Below are positions 8,433-17,678 of a DNA stretch of 39,795 nt, piece after piece. The position numbers were made by a program, and so were the translations under genes. Source of the stretch: a virus; IMG/VR virus record IMGVR_UViG_3300024333_000010, positions 1-39,795 of that record; one strand, given 5' to 3'. A model generated the notes under the pieces. That model did not search any database. It was given only the letters and a program-made list of their open reading frames with translations, and was not told the origin of the DNA. The first letter of the stretch is position 1. Each line of letters begins with the position of its first letter.

Positions 8433-10756
8433 TATGGACTCCCAGATGGTGGCCAAGTATGTTCCCAATCATCAAACTTACCATTCCAAGTTATTTTGTC
8501 GTAATCAATATTACTTGTTATATCTTTTATATCATTTTCCAAATCTATTAATTTATTGAATACTTCTTTTATTTGTTCTCGTATTATATATGATACTGAC
8601 CCAGAATAAGATGGTATTCTAATATATTTAGTATTTTCTAGTATATTTCTTGCGTCCAATGATATTCCTGAATCGGCCAATACTTCGTCTACAGTTAAGT
8701 CTAATTGTGATGCACTAAGTTCTATAGTAATCATACTATCAACAAAATAACCACTACAAGCTTCATTCAAAGTATCATTATCTATTATTGAACCACTTAC
8801 TTCTGGTAAAGTCATGCCGGAAGGGTTAAGTAAATCATTTATACTAAAACTTAATAAAGTATTTTCAATATAATCTGATTGTTGGTCAAATATAGAATTC
8901 AGTGCATTTTCTACTAAGAAATCTCCTTCAGATGATATGAAACTAGCTGATAATGCATCAGAAACAAATTGCTGCATTTCTTCTAATTCATCGGCCATAC
9001 TACCAGATGTTGTTACACTAGATGTATTACCATAGTAATCAAGATAGTCTCTAGTATTATAGGTTGTACCATCATAACTTGCTAATCCAGACCTGCCAAG
9101 TATATTAAGATCAAATTGAGTATATTTTGTAATATCAGACATGTATTGATTTAGGTCTAATAGATTCGGTTTAAGTTGAAAACCAAAATCATTGGCAGAT
9201 GAATATAATCTATTTACAGCTTTAAGTAAATTAAGGTTTCTAACGGAACTATTTAATTTACCTATAGTGGTATATATAATAGTTCCTGGTATAGATGTTA
9301 TAGAATTTACATGATTTACCAATGCTCTTACTACTGTGTATGGTAAATTTTGTACTGTTTGTACAAGTTGTCTGGCATAATTATATTCTTGTTTAACGTA
9401 ATCAACTACATTGTTAATATCATTTACAATATCTGTTACTGGTGTTACTACACTATTTACGAAATTTACCGCATCAGTTATTACACTATCAATAGTTTTT
9501 TGTAAGGCATTAACTGTATCAAATATAGGTTGCATTTGTTCTCTTATAGCACCCATTATTCCACCTACGGCGGAGTTTACTACATTAAGTGCTGTGCCAG
9601 TAGGAGTAAATCCTAAGTGCGTTTTTACTGGACTACCAATAAAATTCATTCCCCAAGAATTTTCTACTTTTATTGCCTTTACCTGTCTGGTATAAAATCC
9701 ACCTACATTTTCATCAAACCAACCTAGTACATTATTAGTTAACCAGCCCTTATTGCTTTTAGTTTCGTTACCATAGCATGAATCGGTTCTGTTTCCCTTA
9801 CAATCAAGTTTTTGATTTACCCATGAAGCAATATTTTGCAAACCAGTACATAAGAAATTTTGTGAATTTTCTCCTTCGGCAGCTAAAGTTTGTGAACCCT
9901 TCACATAAATTTTTTGATCATCTCTAATAAATACATCTTGGCCCGCATTTACTATAACTTTTTCATCATCACTTACTAATCTACTTGATTTACCACCTAC
10001 TGTTATATTTCTATCATTTTCTACATAACTATTATAATCTTGCATAGATATATCATATCTATCTTGTGCATTTCTTATAATAAGATCGCCATCCTGATTG
10101 AACTCCAAATAAGAATGTGATGGATGATAATAATGTAATCTCTCCCCACCTTCTGTATTATCAATTTCTATCACATGTCCACCATGTGTTGCTATAACAA
10201 TATTGTTGGGATACTTATCTTCTGGTAAATATTCTGGCTCATCCCAATATTCACCATCGGCTTTAGGTATATCTTCCAGTAAATTATTTTTTTTAGTATC
10301 TATTATAGTTCCGTCAGTAACATCACGAGCTAGTTTATGCCAATCAGCTTCTCCAAGCAATTCGTCTATCGGATATTCATTATCTGGGTCTGAAAATCCT
10401 TTATTTGGATCTGGTTTTGTTTTAGGAACACCTGGTGATGTAGCAAAATAACGTGGTTGTAATATATTACCATTTTCAAAAAATAAAAATACATGGCTAC
10501 CTTGAACTGGTACTGCCCATACACCATAACCACTTATGGAACCTTCCATTATGGAACATACTGGTTCGGCCCAGGATAAATGCTCAGTAGGAATTCCCAT
10601 AGTTTCATGTTGTTGTCTTTCCTGAGTATGAATACCGAATATTCTTACTCTTACTCTACCACGTTTTTCAGGATCTTTATTATCTTCAACAACACCACGA
10701 TAAATTCGATTTAGTTTGCCCGTAGATGGTAATAAATTATCTAATGTTACTTTCAT
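8432..10756 (-). CDS. 5: Central spike protein, gp5/VgrG-like, without lysozyme domain
   Basis: The 774-residue protein opens with an OB-fold region (RIYRGVVEDNKDPEKRGRVR at residues 18-37, then WAVPVQGSHVFLFF), the N-terminal domain shared by T4 gp5, VgrG and P2 gpV. Around residues 220-310 are repeated short strands (DLIIRNAQ, ITVGGKSS, VIVNAGQDVFIRDDQKIYVKG) resembling the start of the spike beta-helix. The long C-terminus is helical and low in similarity. No lysozyme domain is present, unlike T4 gp5; a transglycosylase sits in the tape measure instead. Its ATG overlaps the hub gene stop by 4 nt. Confidence 0.85.
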   Translation of the reverse strand: MKVTLDNLLPSTGKLNRIYRGVVEDNKDPEKRGRVRVRIFGIHTQERQQHETMGIPTEHLSWAEPVCSIMEGSISGYGVWAVPVQGSHVFLFFENGNILQPRYFATSPGVPKTKPDPNKGFSDPDNEYPIDELLGEADWHKLARDVTDGTIIDTKKNNLLEDIPKADGEYWDEPEYLPEDKYPNNIVIATHGGHVIEIDNTEGGERLHYYHPSHSYLEFNQDGDLIIRNAQDRYDISMQDYNSYVENDRNITVGGKSSRLVSDDEKVIVNAGQDVFIRDDQKIYVKGSQTLAAEGENSQNFLCTGLQNIASWVNQKLDCKGNRTDSCYGNETKSNKGWLTNNVLGWFDENVGGFYTRQVKAIKVENSWGMNFIGSPVKTHLGFTPTGTALNVVNSAVGGIMGAIREQMQPIFDTVNALQKTIDSVITDAVNFVNSVVTPVTDIVNDINNVVDYVKQEYNYARQLVQTVQNLPYTVVRALVNHVNSITSIPGTIIYTTIGKLNSSVRNLNLLKAVNRLYSSANDFGFQLKPNLLDLNQYMSDITKYTQFDLNILGRSGLASYDGTTYNTRDYLDYYGNTSSVTTSGSMADELEEMQQFVSDALSASFISSEGDFLVENALNSIFDQQSDYIENTLLSFSINDLLNPSGMTLPEVSGSIIDNDTLNEACSGYFVDSMITIELSASQLDLTVDEVLADSGISLDARNILENTKYIRIPSYSGSVSYIIREQIKEVFNKLIDLENDIKDITSNIDYDKITWNGKFDDWEHTWPPSGSP

Positions 10757-12027
10757 GTTGAAAATTTACCTAAATTAAGATTAAATGGTGTATAACCAGC
10801 AGTTTTAGTATTACCAATTATTTTAGAAGAATTATAAGCATTTTTTATAAGCACTATAGTTTGTGTATATAATGGTGTAGTTAATGGACTGAACTGATGA
10901 GTTATTGATTTTATTAAATATTCTCCACTATCTAAAGCATTGTATATTTCTTTTCTATTAGCCGATGGCCACATTATTTCTATTTTTTGTCCTGCATATC
11001 TTTTATCATGTCCTAATAACATAAGTTTTACTGTATTATGCAATGAATATCTTCTGATAAAGTCATTATAAAATATATTTTTTAGAACTTTTTTATCCGA
11101 ATCACCATCAACTTTATACATATAGTTAAATTTGCTGTTATCATTATCTATATAATTACCATCAAATAACGAAGCATTACCAAGAGAAGTTATTTTGTTT
11201 ATTGCTTTGGAATAAATGAATTCTTCATCCTTTTCTATACCAAGAAATGTTTTGCTACTAGTATCAAAGCCTAGTACTTGACCACCACCAATTTCTTTCA
11301 CTCCAATATGGTCAACACCCGATGCCTGCCAAGCCATAATAGTATTTTCATAATTTATATTAGAAGTATCAAATATATATATATCTGGGTCTTTCTCTGC
11401 CAACTTCAGCATACCATCTAATGTAACATAATTTAATAAATTTTTAGAATTACTGAATAACATATACCCATATTTACCTCTTGTACCAGTAATACGATTT
11501 GAAATCCATCTTATACTATCGGCTGTATTCCAAAATGGCACATAAAAATTTATTCCCAAATTACCATCAGATGGTTCTAAATCAACTGTATTCATATCCA
11601 GTTCTAACATGTCATCTATCATATCTGCAACAATATCAGACCCAGACATATCTATTCCCCAAGATTTACTAAATTTTTTCATAGTAAGATTATTAAAAAA
11701 GGTATCGGCAAAATATATTTCTATGGCAGATTTTGCTGCTTTTTTAAACTCGGTTATACCTTCTATCTTGGGTATTCTATATATACCAAATTCTTTTTCT
11801 ATTATACCATCACTACCATAAGTAACAATTATACGTTCATCACCAGTTAATGGTCCATATTCTTTTATACCATATTTGTCATATAGGGTTATTTTGCCCA
11901 ACATACTCATAGAATAAATATCTTCTATAAAATAACATTCCATAATATCTTCATTATCTATCTTAATATTTGATAGATAATCAAAATTTATAAAAACACC
12001 AAATGAACTATTATCTGTTGGTCTCAT
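10753..12027 (-). CDS. 27: Baseplate hub protein, gp27-like
   Basis: The 424-residue protein (T4 gp27 is 391) immediately precedes the spike gene, with ATGA overlaps at both ends. The N-terminal half has strand-rich segments (MECYFIEDIYSMSMLGKITL, ERIIVTYG) and a later WNTADSIRWISNRI motif, which fits gp27/gpD hub proteins that form the trimeric ring adapting the tube to the spike. Near the C-terminus, PLTTPLYTQTIVLIKNAY resembles the end of such hubs. Assignment rests on these patterns and on gene order more than on any single diagnostic residue. Confidence 0.72.
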   Translation of the reverse strand: MRPTDNSSFGVFINFDYLSNIKIDNEDIMECYFIEDIYSMSMLGKITLYDKYGIKEYGPLTGDERIIVTYGSDGIIEKEFGIYRIPKIEGITEFKKAAKSAIEIYFADTFFNNLTMKKFSKSWGIDMSGSDIVADMIDDMLELDMNTVDLEPSDGNLGINFYVPFWNTADSIRWISNRITGTRGKYGYMLFSNSKNLLNYVTLDGMLKLAEKDPDIYIFDTSNINYENTIMAWQASGVDHIGVKEIGGGQVLGFDTSSKTFLGIEKDEEFIYSKAINKITSLGNASLFDGNYIDNDNSKFNYMYKVDGDSDKKVLKNIFYNDFIRRYSLHNTVKLMLLGHDKRYAGQKIEIMWPSANRKEIYNALDSGEYLIKSITHQFSPLTTPLYTQTIVLIKNAYNSSKIIGNTKTAGYTPFNLNLGKFST

Positions 12028-12395
12028 AAACTAGCAATTATTCCAATTTCTTTAAGTAGTTGATAGAGATATTCTTGTTTTAATATTTTTAGATTAGTTC
12101 CTGGTAATAACTCTTCAAAGGGATTATTAATATTGTTCATTAAAGCAACTACCCACCATAAGTAAGGTGTATCATAATATTGTTGTGATATAGAATCTAA
12201 CCAGTCTGTATCACTAACTTCATAAGTAAGATAATATAAAATACTATTTTGTACATTTTCGTTAATTATGTATGTCCTAAAAATATTTAAAAAATATTCA
12301 TTATTATCAACCATAATAGGAAATAAATTAAGTTCAGTTAAATTTGATAGATAATGTGATGTAATTTCATAAAATGTTTTAGTAGATTTTTCCAT
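12024..12395 (-). CDS. 53: LysM-type baseplate protein, gp53-like
   Basis: This 123-residue protein has a C-terminal LysM-like part: the DTDWLDSISQQYYDTPYLWW block followed by VVALMNNINNP and PGTNLKIL, the pattern of T4 gp53 and of P2 gpX-type proteins. The N-terminal residues 1-60 form strands and helices with YEITSHYLSN. gp53 helps bring the six wedges together around the hub. It overlaps the hub gene by 4 nt and lies 3 nt after the tube-cap gene. T4 gp53 is 196 residues, so this is a short version. Confidence 0.7.
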   Translation of the reverse strand: MEKSTKTFYEITSHYLSNLTELNLFPIMVDNNEYFLNIFRTYIINENVQNSILYYLTYEVSDTDWLDSISQQYYDTPYLWWVVALMNNINNPFEELLPGTNLKILKQEYLYQLLKEIGIIASL

Positions 12396-12398
12396 GTA

Positions 12399-13295
12399 TT
12401 ATCCTGCCGGTTCAAATTTTGCAGCTTCTGGTGATTTTTGTGGTGTACTAACTACTGCTTCAGTAGTGACACTTGTGCCTGTAATGAATGTTTCATCAAA
12501 CAATGGTGTAACATCTACAAATGTTAGTGTTAATGATGTTGCCATTGGTCTTCCATTTATATATGGAGCTTTAAATTCTGGTTGAACAGTTGTTAATGCG
12601 GCATATTCTATATTTAACATGGGCGGTCTTTTCTTTGATGAATCTTCAGATGTATTATCTGATAAATCTGATGAACATATAGTTTTAACGCTAAATAGAT
12701 GTGGTGGCTCTATTATATAATACCATTTAGGATTTTTTCTTGGACTAGAAAGTTTCATTAATTCTCTTATCATATCATTTATATGTTCTGCATCTCCACT
12801 TTGTCTAACTACAAATTCAAACACAATATTATATTCTAATGGTTGTGATGATTTATAAACTAAAGGTGAATCTGCCCTAGTAAAAACAATATTTTCACTA
12901 TTAGCGATATTAGAGAACGAACTTGCCAATATATTTGACATATTAGATCCTTGTCCTGCTAAAGTTTTGGCAATATCTTGTAATGTTAATGATCCAGTTT
13001 TATAAAGTGCGCTGCCAATACCACCTATTGTTCGTATTGTTTTGTATAATCTTGAAAGTGTTTCCGCCAATCTGGATGTAACACTATCATATACTTCCCA
13101 ATTGTGACTTAATGAAATATTAAAGTTATCTGGCATTAGTAGTTGAAAACTATGTTCGCCTGGTGTTGTAGGAATTTTTACTCTTGGATGTGCTGATACA
13201 TTTTCACTTATGTTTATTTTACGAGAATCTATTTTTAACCACACCATATTCTTAAATGTCTCTGCTTCTATAGTTCTAGGAAAAACATAGTCCAT
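12399..13295 (-). CDS. Tail-tube cap/baseplate junction protein, gp48/gp54-like
   Basis: A 298-residue protein between the tape measure and the LysM protein, where tube-initiation proteins lie. The segment SQPLEYNIVFEFVVRQSGDA and the late GRPMATSLTLTFVDVTPLFD resemble the tube-like fold ends of gp48/gp54 proteins, which cap the hub and start tube polymerisation. T4 has two such proteins; only one is seen here. The C-terminal 25 residues are low-complexity Thr/Pro/Ala. The role is supported by order and pattern, so which T4 counterpart it matches is uncertain. Confidence 0.6.
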   Translation of the reverse strand: MDYVFPRTIEAETFKNMVWLKIDSRKINISENVSAHPRVKIPTTPGEHSFQLLMPDNFNISLSHNWEVYDSVTSRLAETLSRLYKTIRTIGGIGSALYKTGSLTLQDIAKTLAGQGSNMSNILASSFSNIANSENIVFTRADSPLVYKSSQPLEYNIVFEFVVRQSGDAEHINDMIRELMKLSSPRKNPKWYYIIEPPHLFSVKTICSSDLSDNTSEDSSKKRPPMLNIEYAALTTVQPEFKAPYINGRPMATSLTLTFVDVTPLFDETFITGTSVTTEAVVSTPQKSPEAAKFEPAG

Positions 13296-13296
13296 A

Positions 13297-15774
13297 TTAT
13301 GCTACTCCTGTTACATAGTTAAGAATACCAACAGCTAATGTTGCTATTGAATCTTGATGTATTGTTGGTCCAAAACTTTTACTTGTTTGATCTCCTTGTT
13401 GTTGACCAATACTTTGGTTATTTAATTGTAAGTTATTTTGTGGTAATGTTTCTAATTGTAATTTACCTCCCATACCACGCAAGAAATCATTATTATTTTT
13501 CATCATGTCTATCTGTTCTTTTTTAAATATTGATTCCTCTTTATTTTTTGCTGCTTCTATTGAACTAAGTTGTGTTCCTTTTTCTGTAGCTTTCCAATTT
13601 TCTAATAATCCATCTTTTTTTAAATAGTTTAATGTTCCCATAATATTTTCTACAAATTTTAATGTCTCTTCATTACGTGGAATTCCGCCGGCTCTTTTTA
13701 CACTTCCCGGCCCGGCATTATAACCAGCAGCAACTAATGCAGGATCATTTCCTATGTATGGTAGGGACTGTAAATATTTGATATATTTTATACCACCAAT
13801 AATATTCTGGTCTAAATTACGGGGATCAACTCCCATATCTTTAGCAGTATCTGGCATCAGTTGCATTACCCCCATTGCCCCTTTGGAACTATCTTTGATA
13901 TTAGGATTAAAATTTGATTCATGCCGCGCAATAGCATGTGCTAATTTTGGATCAACACCATATTCTTGAGCATATTTAGTTATCCTATCCATAACAGTTT
14001 GTCTATCAACAGAATATTTACTCGGATCAATACCAAACGATGTTGCAAGGCCGCCCCCAAAACTACCTGTTGATAAAAAATTTGATGTAAAACTTTTATC
14101 ACCTATAATATTCATGAATCCTTCCCACAACTTGCCCCAAAATCCTTTGTCATCTGTGTTTTTGATAGCTTCAACAACATTACTTGTTTTTTCATCTGGA
14201 TGTTTACTAAAATAGTCCTCTTGTGATTTTAAATAGCTTTTACCTATTAAATTGGCAAATATATTACCTTTTTCATCGGCAAATAAAAAAGTACGTTTTA
14301 ATAAATTACTAAGTTTTAGTTCTTCTTTACTTTCACCCTCATCTTGAATTTGTGAAGTTGCGGACTCGGCAGAACCATATTCTTGCATTTGTTTAGCAAA
14401 TTCTGGATTTTTAAGAAGATAATCAGTAGTATAATATGCTAAACCGGCTTGTGTTACTAATAATGCTGCAATAGCTGCAATAGGTAAAGCAGATAGTAAA
14501 CTTAGAAGTATAGTTGGTGACCATGCGGCCGCAATACTTGCTCCCAATCCTGTTAGAAATGGTTGTATATATTCCCACATTGGATATACGATACGATTCA
14601 TAAATGATTCGCCAATTTTGGTCATTATGCCCCTTAGGAAACCACCACTGATTTTATTATTACTAATACCGAGATATTTAAAAAATTCATTTTTAAAACC
14701 CGTAATATAATCTCCAATTTTACTTAAACTTTTTATTGCAATAAATATGTTTTTCATTATATTAGAAAAAAAACCAAATATATTTTTTATTCTCTCAAAG
14801 AAATCTTTTATTTGAATTTTCATTATGGACTTTAAACTACTAGACAGTTTTTCCATTTTTATTTTTATTGTTTCTATAAATGTAACAGTTTTTTCACTAA
14901 CTGGTTTAATAAATTCACTTTCAATTTTTTTATAGATTGGTGTTTCTGTTACAGCATCTTTAATTTCTTCTACAATTGGTTTTATTTTTTCTTCATAATA
15001 TTTCTTAGTAGGTTTTATTGTTTGTTTATAAAAACCCGATGCAACAACAAAATCACTTATAGATTGTGTAAAATTTTCTACAGATTCGGAAAATTTCTTT
15101 ATTGGTTCTATGAAATATACTTTAAATGTCTCTGAAAATTTCTCCGATAAAAATGCATAAGTTTCCTTTGGATGTATGGCTGCTGCTATTAGAGTTTTGG
15201 AAATAGCACCTGTAGTTTCAACAATGGGTTTGGCTATACCCAACATCCATTTTATTGATTTCCATATTTGACCAAAAATTAAAAATACCCAGGTTCTTAG
15301 TTTAGTCCATTTGTCTATTTGTTTCTCTGTCATAGGTGTAAAGGTTCTCAAAAAACTTTTAACTAAGTATTTACCTAATATAAGAAGAAATATATCTCTG
15401 GCCACTTTTCCTATAGTACGAATAATACCAACACCCATATCTTTCATCCATATTATTTCTTCACCAAAAACTTGTCTTAAATCACTTCTTACTTTATCTA
15501 AAAATACTTTCACATGTTCTTTAAGTGTTTTGAATGTATTAACAATAATAATACCAAGTTTGGTATCCATTAACATAGCCTCGGCCCATTTTTTTACTGG
15601 TACTTTTTTCTCAAATACACCTTCGTTATATTTTTTATGTAGTTTAATTCCCGAAACAATACCAAGTCCAACTGCTGTTGTACTTGCAACAATTGTGGCT
15701 GTTTTTTTAATAAATTTTAACATTCCGGCATCAATTTTAAATTTATAATCTTTTTGTTTTTTTTCTTCTCTCAT
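13297..15774 (-). CDS. Tape measure protein with C-terminal lytic transglycosylase domain
   Basis: The 825-residue protein is mostly helical and rich in Lys, Phe and Ile. It has hydrophobic stretches near residues 22-42 and 405-445 (LLSLLSALPIAAIAALLV), as expected for a tape measure that later contacts the host membrane. Residues about 590-735 form an SLT/goose-type transglycosylase: HAIARHESNFNP with catalytic Glu near residue 617, then GAMGVMQLMPDTAKDMGV and AAGYNAGPGSVKRAGG. It should set tail length and locally open peptidoglycan, taking over the lysozyme role missing from the spike. GGGGAA precedes the ATG, and a strong hairpin lies just upstream. Confidence 0.9.
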   Translation of the reverse strand: MREEKKQKDYKFKIDAGMLKFIKKTATIVASTTAVGLGIVSGIKLHKKYNEGVFEKKVPVKKWAEAMLMDTKLGIIIVNTFKTLKEHVKVFLDKVRSDLRQVFGEEIIWMKDMGVGIIRTIGKVARDIFLLILGKYLVKSFLRTFTPMTEKQIDKWTKLRTWVFLIFGQIWKSIKWMLGIAKPIVETTGAISKTLIAAAIHPKETYAFLSEKFSETFKVYFIEPIKKFSESVENFTQSISDFVVASGFYKQTIKPTKKYYEEKIKPIVEEIKDAVTETPIYKKIESEFIKPVSEKTVTFIETIKIKMEKLSSSLKSIMKIQIKDFFERIKNIFGFFSNIMKNIFIAIKSLSKIGDYITGFKNEFFKYLGISNNKISGGFLRGIMTKIGESFMNRIVYPMWEYIQPFLTGLGASIAAAWSPTILLSLLSALPIAAIAALLVTQAGLAYYTTDYLLKNPEFAKQMQEYGSAESATSQIQDEGESKEELKLSNLLKRTFLFADEKGNIFANLIGKSYLKSQEDYFSKHPDEKTSNVVEAIKNTDDKGFWGKLWEGFMNIIGDKSFTSNFLSTGSFGGGLATSFGIDPSKYSVDRQTVMDRITKYAQEYGVDPKLAHAIARHESNFNPNIKDSSKGAMGVMQLMPDTAKDMGVDPRNLDQNIIGGIKYIKYLQSLPYIGNDPALVAAGYNAGPGSVKRAGGIPRNEETLKFVENIMGTLNYLKKDGLLENWKATEKGTQLSSIEAAKNKEESIFKKEQIDMMKNNNDFLRGMGGKLQLETLPQNNLQLNNQSIGQQQGDQTSKSFGPTIHQDSIATLAVGILNYVTGVA

Positions 15775-15784
15775 ATATTCCCCA

Positions 15785-15826
15785 ATAAAAATAGGGTCTT
15801 AAGGTTATTTCTCCTTAAGACCCTAT
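15785..15826 (-). terminator. Intrinsic terminator between chaperone and tape measure genes
   Basis: Perfect 14-bp arms, ATAGGGTCTTAAGG (15791-15804) and its complement (15813-15826), with an 8-nt loop, are followed on the minus strand by a TTTTTATT run. It lies only about 17 nt before the tape measure ATG and no promoter is visible between them, so it is probably a partial terminator that lowers tape measure expression. Confidence 0.85.
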
Positions 15827-15842
15827 AAGTCCATTAGATATT

Positions 15843-16046
15843 CTAAGTGGAGATACCAGATTTTTCTTTTAGACTTTTTATAGCTAAATGTGTATATGCT
15901 ATCCTTTCAAAATCCGGTAACAACGAACTTTCGGTTATACTTATACCACATATATATGATAGGTAGTATTGTTCTTCTACTATATTCTCAATAGTAGCAC
16001 CACCCGTAACAATTTCTCTTAGTTGAAAAAATTTTCTACTGGAACC
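15843..16046 (-). CDS. -1 frameshift extension of the gp26-like tail chaperone
   Basis: This frame is open for 67 codons after a TGA at 16049-16047 and has no ATG, GTG or TTG near its beginning; the first candidate is a TTG far inside. It overlaps the end of the gp26-like gene at the slippery run AAATTTTTTC (16034-16025), which contains A-AAT-TTT and T-TTT-TTC heptamers in the right phase. A -1 slip adds 60 residues beginning QLREIVTGGATIENIVEEQY and ending in KSLKEKSGIST, giving a fusion of about 301 residues. The extension has sensible amino acid composition and may correspond to the separate gp51 of T4 (weak resemblance). The position just before the tape measure gene matches lambda gpG-T-type chaperones. 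Confidence 0.65.
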   Translation of the reverse strand, partial: GSSRKFFQLREIVTGGATIENIVEEQYYLSYICGISITESSLLPDFERIAYTHLAIKSLKEKSGIST

Positions 16047-16747
16047 TCAATTTTTCGTTCTGCACCACAATGAGGACACTTAATATCAAAGTTGAAATCA
16101 ACACCAAATTCTAAATCATCATACCACTTTACTAGATTGTCATAGAAGAAGCTAGGCCCTTCTTTAAATAATATTGTTTTATCTTCTAGTAATGGATTTT
16201 CTACTTGTTCTTCTGGTGTTATTATTTTTTTTATGCCAGATATATAAGTAAGAATATTTTCTTCTAAGACTTTATCCTTTTCTTTCACATTACCATTTTT
16301 TATTTCTTTTGCAACAATACCTTTAACTATTTTTTGATGATTTCTAGTAAGAAGTTCAACTTCTACTGATATATTATCATCTAGTTTAACCACATAATCA
16401 AGTTTCTTAAGTTTCTTGACCTTAAGTTTACCTAGATCAAGTTTATCTATGACTTGAGATTTACAATTATCACAGTCGTAGGTTATCTCGTTCGTACTGC
16501 CCTTACTTTTTTTTCTAACTTCTATTAATAGAAAAAACCTATCTTGTAGTGGAATATCTTCTACTTTAAAATCTTCGGTAATGACACAAGAATTTATAAG
16601 ATTATCCAATCCATCTTCTTCATCACCATCAAATGAAAGCAGTTCTTTCATTTGATATGTAGTAATTGGTCTAAATTTTACCTCTTTTCCACAACCAGGT
16701 AAAACCGTGGTAAACTGATAAACATTTAAATACTTCTTTAATTCCAT
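16019..16747 (-). CDS. 26: Tail/baseplate assembly chaperone, gp26-like
   Basis: The 242-residue protein begins LKKYLNVYQFTTVLPGCGKE and PITTYQMKELLSF, matching the T4 gp26-type baseplate family; T4 gp26 has 208 residues. It contains four cysteines in two CxxC pairs (CDNC near residue 90 and CPHC near residue 225), suggesting a zinc ribbon that closes the fold. It lies between the tube and tape measure genes, where tape measure chaperones are encoded. The stop codon follows a slippery run that opens a -1 extension, so a minor longer product is likely. It starts 3 nt after the tube gene. Confidence 0.78.
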   Translation of the reverse strand: MELKKYLNVYQFTTVLPGCGKEVKFRPITTYQMKELLSFDGDEEDGLDNLINSCVITEDFKVEDIPLQDRFFLLIEVRKKSKGSTNEITYDCDNCKSQVIDKLDLGKLKVKKLKKLDYVVKLDDNISVEVELLTRNHQKIVKGIVAKEIKNGNVKEKDKVLEENILTYISGIKKIITPEEQVENPLLEDKTILFKEGPSFFYDNLVKWYDDLEFGVDFNFDIKCPHCGAERKIEVPVENFFN

Positions 16748-16750
16748 TTA

Positions 16751-17311
16751 TTATCCTCTTAATGCTTGAGATGGTGTATTTGCTGCTAATGTTTTGAAAT
16801 ATACATATGAATATGTTACATCAAACATAGCAAAGTCACTATTGGCATAATCTAATGATACTTCACCAACACTACTTGGCCAAGCATAATATAGATTATA
16901 GGCCATTAAATCGGTTAAATCTAAACCAATAAGTGTTACTGTTTGCACAGGAACCATATATTCATCTGGATAAGCATGTCGATTTGTAAGTGGATCCAAA
17001 ATTAAATCCATCCAGTTAGCAAAGGCGGCTCTAATTTTAGCATCTTTATCTACAGTAAAACTTACTGTCCATTGGTCATAATTCCTTTTACCGGCTGTTT
17101 TGAAATCAAATCCTTGCCACGAAGTTATCATTTCGTCAAAATTAGAACTTGGTAAACTAGAAGATCTTACAAGAAATTTTGCATCTTCTTGTACATTTTG
17201 TGTTAGTCCAGCAGGAAATGATGGTACTATATAAAATAGATAACTTCTGGCACCAGTTTTGAATTTATCTTTAAAGACATCAATATTTAATCCTTGAAGA
17301 GTTTGGGCCAT
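16751..17311 (-). CDS. 19: Tail tube protein, gp19-like
   Basis: 186 residues (T4 gp19 is 163). The signature block YDQWTVSFTVDKDAKIRAAF followed by NWMDLILDP and a late SSVGEVSLDYANSDFAMFDV is the tube-protein pattern of antiparallel strands that stack as hexameric rings. N-terminal residues set the protein against the sheath and hub. A second protein with the same pattern is encoded upstream of the sheath (19599-20096). The presence of a strong SD and its neighbours (sheath, chaperone, tape measure) support it as the major tube subunit. Confidence 0.88.
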   Translation of the reverse strand: MAQTLQGLNIDVFKDKFKTGARSYLFYIVPSFPAGLTQNVQEDAKFLVRSSSLPSSNFDEMITSWQGFDFKTAGKRNYDQWTVSFTVDKDAKIRAAFANWMDLILDPLTNRHAYPDEYMVPVQTVTLIGLDLTDLMAYNLYYAWPSSVGEVSLDYANSDFAMFDVTYSYVYFKTLAANTPSQALRG

Positions 17312-17323
17312 TTTTTACTCCTT

Positions 17324-17623
17324 TTATTTCTGTATCTGAGATTTTTTGTCAATAGACATCTCTAGATCTTCTTCGGCATCTTTCATAACTAATTTTTTAG
17401 CATATTGTAAAAAAGTTGTTTCTTTAAATTGTGGATTGGTCTGTACAAAATCTTTTACTAAAATATTGATCATATCTAGTAACATTATTCTACGCATACC
17501 AACTTTTTTTGCCGCCTCAACAAATATTTCTAGAAACCACACATAATGTTTTCTTGTAAACATAACCGCCTCGTCAACTCTTTTATCTGCCATATATTTT
17601 TCTATTCTTGCCACTACTGTCAT
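17324..17623 (-). CDS. Conserved-position small protein between sheath and tube genes
   Basis: About 99 residues from ATG 17623 (MTVVARIEKYMADKR), chosen because GGAGG lies 5 nt upstream; a TTG at 17635 would overlap that site. The protein is helical, lysine-rich, with several hydrophobic faces (FLEIFVEAAKKVGMRRIMLL) and no signal peptide or catalytic motif. No family is recognised. It is translated between sheath and tube and behind a hairpin, so a low-level structural or assembly role is likely but unproven. Confidence 0.7.
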   Translation of the reverse strand: MTVVARIEKYMADKRVDEAVMFTRKHYVWFLEIFVEAAKKVGMRRIMLLDMINILVKDFVQTNPQFKETTFLQYAKKLVMKDAEEDLEMSIDKKSQIQK

Positions 17624-17641
17624 ATTTTCCTCCAATATTAT

Positions 17642-17675
17642 ATAACCCGGTCACTAATATTAGTGACCGGGTTAT
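17642..17675 (-). terminator. Perfect 34-bp palindrome after the sheath gene
   Basis: The arms ATAACCCGGTCACTAAT (17642-17658) and their complement (17659-17675) make a very stable GC-rich hairpin in an AT-rich region, 3 nt after the sheath stop codon. No U-run follows on the minus strand, so it may be a weak terminator, an RNA-end stabiliser for the abundant sheath message, or a processing site. Confidence 0.6.
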
Positions 17676-17678
17676 CTG

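Noticed and set aside
16019-16747. Sequencing error as the reason for the -1 open frame after gp26
   Set aside because: Not fully excluded, but the in-frame stop, the slippery run in correct phase and the known location of such frameshifts make recoding the better reading.
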